Source: Asterochloris sp. CNOR1 (lineage: Eukaryota; Chlorophyta; Trebouxiophyceae; Trebouxiales; Trebouxiaceae). From it: a DNA stretch of 64,000 bases. Under the pieces are notes generated by a model. The model worked only from the letters and a program-made list of their open reading frames with translations, did no database searches and was not told the DNA's origin. The stretch covers positions 1,922,001 to 1,986,000 of the forward strand of contig OZ017762.1 in assembly GCA_963969365.1 (NCBI GenBank). The letters are read 5' to 3'. The position numbers and the translations under genes are program-made. Each line of letters starts with the position of its first letter. Position 1 is the first letter of the stretch. Positions 61,901 through 64,000 of this stretch are shown piece after piece.

Positions 61901-63830
61901 CATCTTTGTAACGGCAGGTGTGCAACACAATGCAGTTGAAAATGGACGGCAAAAAGAGAGCTGCTTGGCACTGCCAAGCTGATGATTTGTGTATTGAAAG
62001 CATCTCAAAGGTGATGGGCTTCTGCATGGCGAACTATGCAGAGTCGCGCCCTCTGGCCTGTGAGGTGTTGTTGAGAGCACTTTGAGGAGAGGTGAGGCTG
62101 CACCCAGAGCAGCCGCACTTGTCACAGAAAAAAGTCTTGCCGGTGCATAGGCCATCAGGCAAGGCTGTGCACAGCGTTGCTAGAGCTGCTGCCTGATCTG
62201 AGTGAGCTTGGACAATGCAGCTGAGCAGAGAAGGATGCTGCAGCTGCCTGACCTTGACAGGGGCCCAGTCGCAAGGTGTCGCAGAGAGCTGCCTGAGCTG
62301 ATGCGCGTCAGCATGCCCTTCTCAGCGCCTGCAGCATAGGTCGGCGACCCATGGAGCTCGCCCAGCTGAAGAGGGGAGATCCAGGCCTGCACGCAGCAGA
62401 GCGCCTTGGGCAGCAGCATGGTTGAGCAGCATGGCACAGGAGAGAGTTGTGAGCATGCCCTTGAGCCATGACCCTGCTGGCAGGCAGGGGGAAGCAGGTA
62501 TGTCAGGGACGCAGACAGCAAGCAGACATCAACCAGCATCTTGTCTTTCTTGATCCCACTGCCGATTTGATGGCAGGCAGGGCTGCAGGGAGCACAGGCC
62601 TGTGCTGGGCACCGGCTGTGCCCATGTGGGTGAGTGTGCACACCTTGACTCGTGGTCTGGGGTCGACGGCCAGGAGCAGCACCTGCAGGGCAGGGGAGAG
62701 CCCGTCCGCCTGCTGTATGCTGCAAGTGAGAAGCCCTAGGTCAGTTGTGCAGGCTTCACTCAGTGGCCACGCATGCCGCGGCCCCTGCGAGCGGCCTAAA
62801 CTGCCTCTGAGAATGCTCAGAAAGTGCACATTCTCACACCAGAGCTCCACGCAAGGTACATGAGGCGACAAAAGACTTGCTTGCACAGGCTGAGACTGAT
62901 GAGTGGCAGTCATTGACCTTGAGCCATTTGCACGCCTTGCAGCGTAGCAGGCACAGGCTGTCTGGATGCAGCATGCCAGCCGCTGCCATCAGGAGCAATG
63001 CCAGCGCAGATGGCATTGTTTGTATGCGGAAGGCTTAACATGGTTGACATAACATACTGCAGCGCCCTGCACAGGCCGCCGACAGGTGGCATGCGCTTTG
63101 CTAGCATTTGCAGGACTTGTCCTCTGCAGCCCTGACCCCTACTGACTCACACCCCAGCCAAGCGGCACTCACCAGCAATCCACAGAGGATGCTGACTGCT
63201 GCCATCAGGTGGAAGGCAAAGCGCCACCCATCAATGTCAAGGGGCCGGCGGCTGCCTATGCTGGTTGCAGACAGGCCGCCCAGCATGCCCCCTGCATGCC
63301 AGCATACCAGACAGCAGTGCCCAGCTGTCATGGTGCTTTTGAGAGGCCTGCCATTGCAGCTGTGTGGCAGTCTACTTTTCTGTGCCCACATGGAGAGGAG
63401 GAGCCTGCCAGCACCACAGCAAGTCCAAGTCATAGTCTGGCGGCCTGCGGAGTGGGCAGGCCACTCACTGAGCAGGGTGCTCAGTCAGCACACTGCCTCT
63501 GGTGGCACCTGTGACTATGGGAGCAATTGCTGAGGAGCCAGACCAGCCTGACCCCCACAGCAATGGCAAAGGTCATGAGCCCAACCTCAAATGTGATGGT
63601 TCAAACTGTTTGCGTGTGATGAGGGGGACGCTTGGGCTGCAGCATGCATGGCACTGAGGAACCTCAGAATATTTCACAGCAAAGCAGCACCCACCCACAG
63701 CGCCGACAAAGTTCATTGCTCCAAAGGCCCGCCCTCTGCTGTCTGCAGGGCTGAAGTCTGCAATGAGGCTCTGAATGCAGGGGATGACCATGGCCAGCCC
63801 AAGGCCATTGAAGCCGCAGAAAACCATGGC
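58905..63830 (-). CDS. Plant-type major facilitator transporter (5' partial)
   Basis: A multi-pass carrier of the MFS_1 type, resembling the little-studied plant group that includes Arabidopsis At4g36790 and At2g18590 (recalled, not searched). Substrate unknown. Visible exons in transcript order: 63830-63695, 63291-63173, 62682-62644, 62365-62253, 61785-61665, 61389-61336, 60800-60734, 60124-59947, 59477-59459, 59361-59259, 59137-58905; phases close, 393 residues plus TAA. Marks: FNGLGLAMVIPCIQSLIADF, SRGRAFGAMNF, RDISAVLKIRTFQILILQGV, FTLWLQLLGFSDPQ, GDKMSRISPDRGRI, ISWCGANNTAMFADVVPAQL, FGFDRSFEGAVAA, ending FFSRLGPYYALDR plus a short tail. One exon is only 19 bases. The first transmembrane helices must lie beyond the right edge. 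Confidence 0.88.
59459..59477 (-). other. 19-base micro-exon in the MFS gene
   Basis: Between CATGCAG and GTGAGC on the - strand, this segment supplies the residues CGANNT. It exactly bridges phase 2 to phase 0 and restores the family motif SW(x)xxxNNxxxFAD(I/V)VP. Without it the two neighbouring exons do not join in frame. Confidence 0.75.
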
Positions 63831-64000
63831 CTGCAAAACCAACACATGTGTATTGGTACTGCCAGGTGATCACTTCAGGAACACAGCTGTACCCCCACGA
63901 TTGCACAATCTCAAGCCCTGTACATCAGGCGTCAATCGGCAAATGAGCCACAAATTGGCCCCCTGCCTTTACAAACCACATAATTTCGTCAAAGCTGAGT
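63831..64000 (-). other. Right-edge intron of the MFS gene
   Basis: Upstream of exon 63830 the - strand reads a TTTTGCAG acceptor and no recognisable coding block. It is taken as intron running off the window. Confidence 0.55.

Noticed and set aside
1-64000. tRNA, rRNA, CRISPR, transposon or viral elements
   Set aside because: None found on reading both strands; repeats are local tandem copies, not dispersed elements, and no transposase, reverse transcriptase or terminal repeats were seen.

Overview
This is a gene-dense stretch of a nuclear eukaryotic genome, most likely a green alga of the trebouxiophyte type. The basis is inference: plant-type proteins (a CDKG kinase, a folate-biopterin-type transporter, a plant-like MFS transporter), dense spliceosomal introns, GC-rich coding sequence, and 3' splice sites that almost always read (C/T/A/G)TGCAG. 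The standard genetic code fits every gene. I see no bacterial operons, tRNA or rRNA genes, CRISPR arrays, transposons or viral elements.

Seven protein genes fill the window. (1) SEC31, + strand, 5' part outside the window, ending at 11343 (COPII coat). (2) A PLTSLRE-class cyclin-dependent kinase (CDKG/CDK11), + strand, 12473-24129. (3) A BT1/folate-biopterin transporter, - strand, 24804-31562. (4) NOC3, a 60S ribosome-biogenesis factor, + strand, 32010-45819. (5) An unrecognised 933-residue protein, - strand, 46797-57237. (6) MIA40, the mitochondrial intermembrane-space oxidoreductase, + strand, 57247-58813. (7) A plant-type MFS transporter, - strand, from stop at 58905 past the right edge. 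Most are unrelated housekeeping functions and do not form a pathway. I built the exon models by hand from acceptor/donor sites, reading phase and family similarity; all splice phases close and each complete CDS is a multiple of three.

The most striking property is not a gene but how the introns are made. In at least twenty introns, on both strands and in all three of the longest genes, the intron contains one to three decayed copies of the adjacent exon edge, including its splice site, arranged as local tandem repeats with periods of about 70-300 bases (commonly 75-130). Upstream copies carry the acceptor plus the start of the next exon; downstream copies carry the end of the previous exon plus its donor. 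One such copy in SEC31 is an intact in-frame duplicated exon, and a few others are stop-free and phase-compatible, so they could be alternative exons. This looks like introns arising or growing by repeated small tandem genomic duplications.

Other notable points: a perfect 26-bp palindrome in a CDKG intron, a 19-base micro-exon in the MFS gene, two GC-AG introns, start codons of two divergent genes only 9 bases apart (57237/57247), and a Gly/Ala-rich CDKG tail encoded by five small exons beyond an alternative stop codon.
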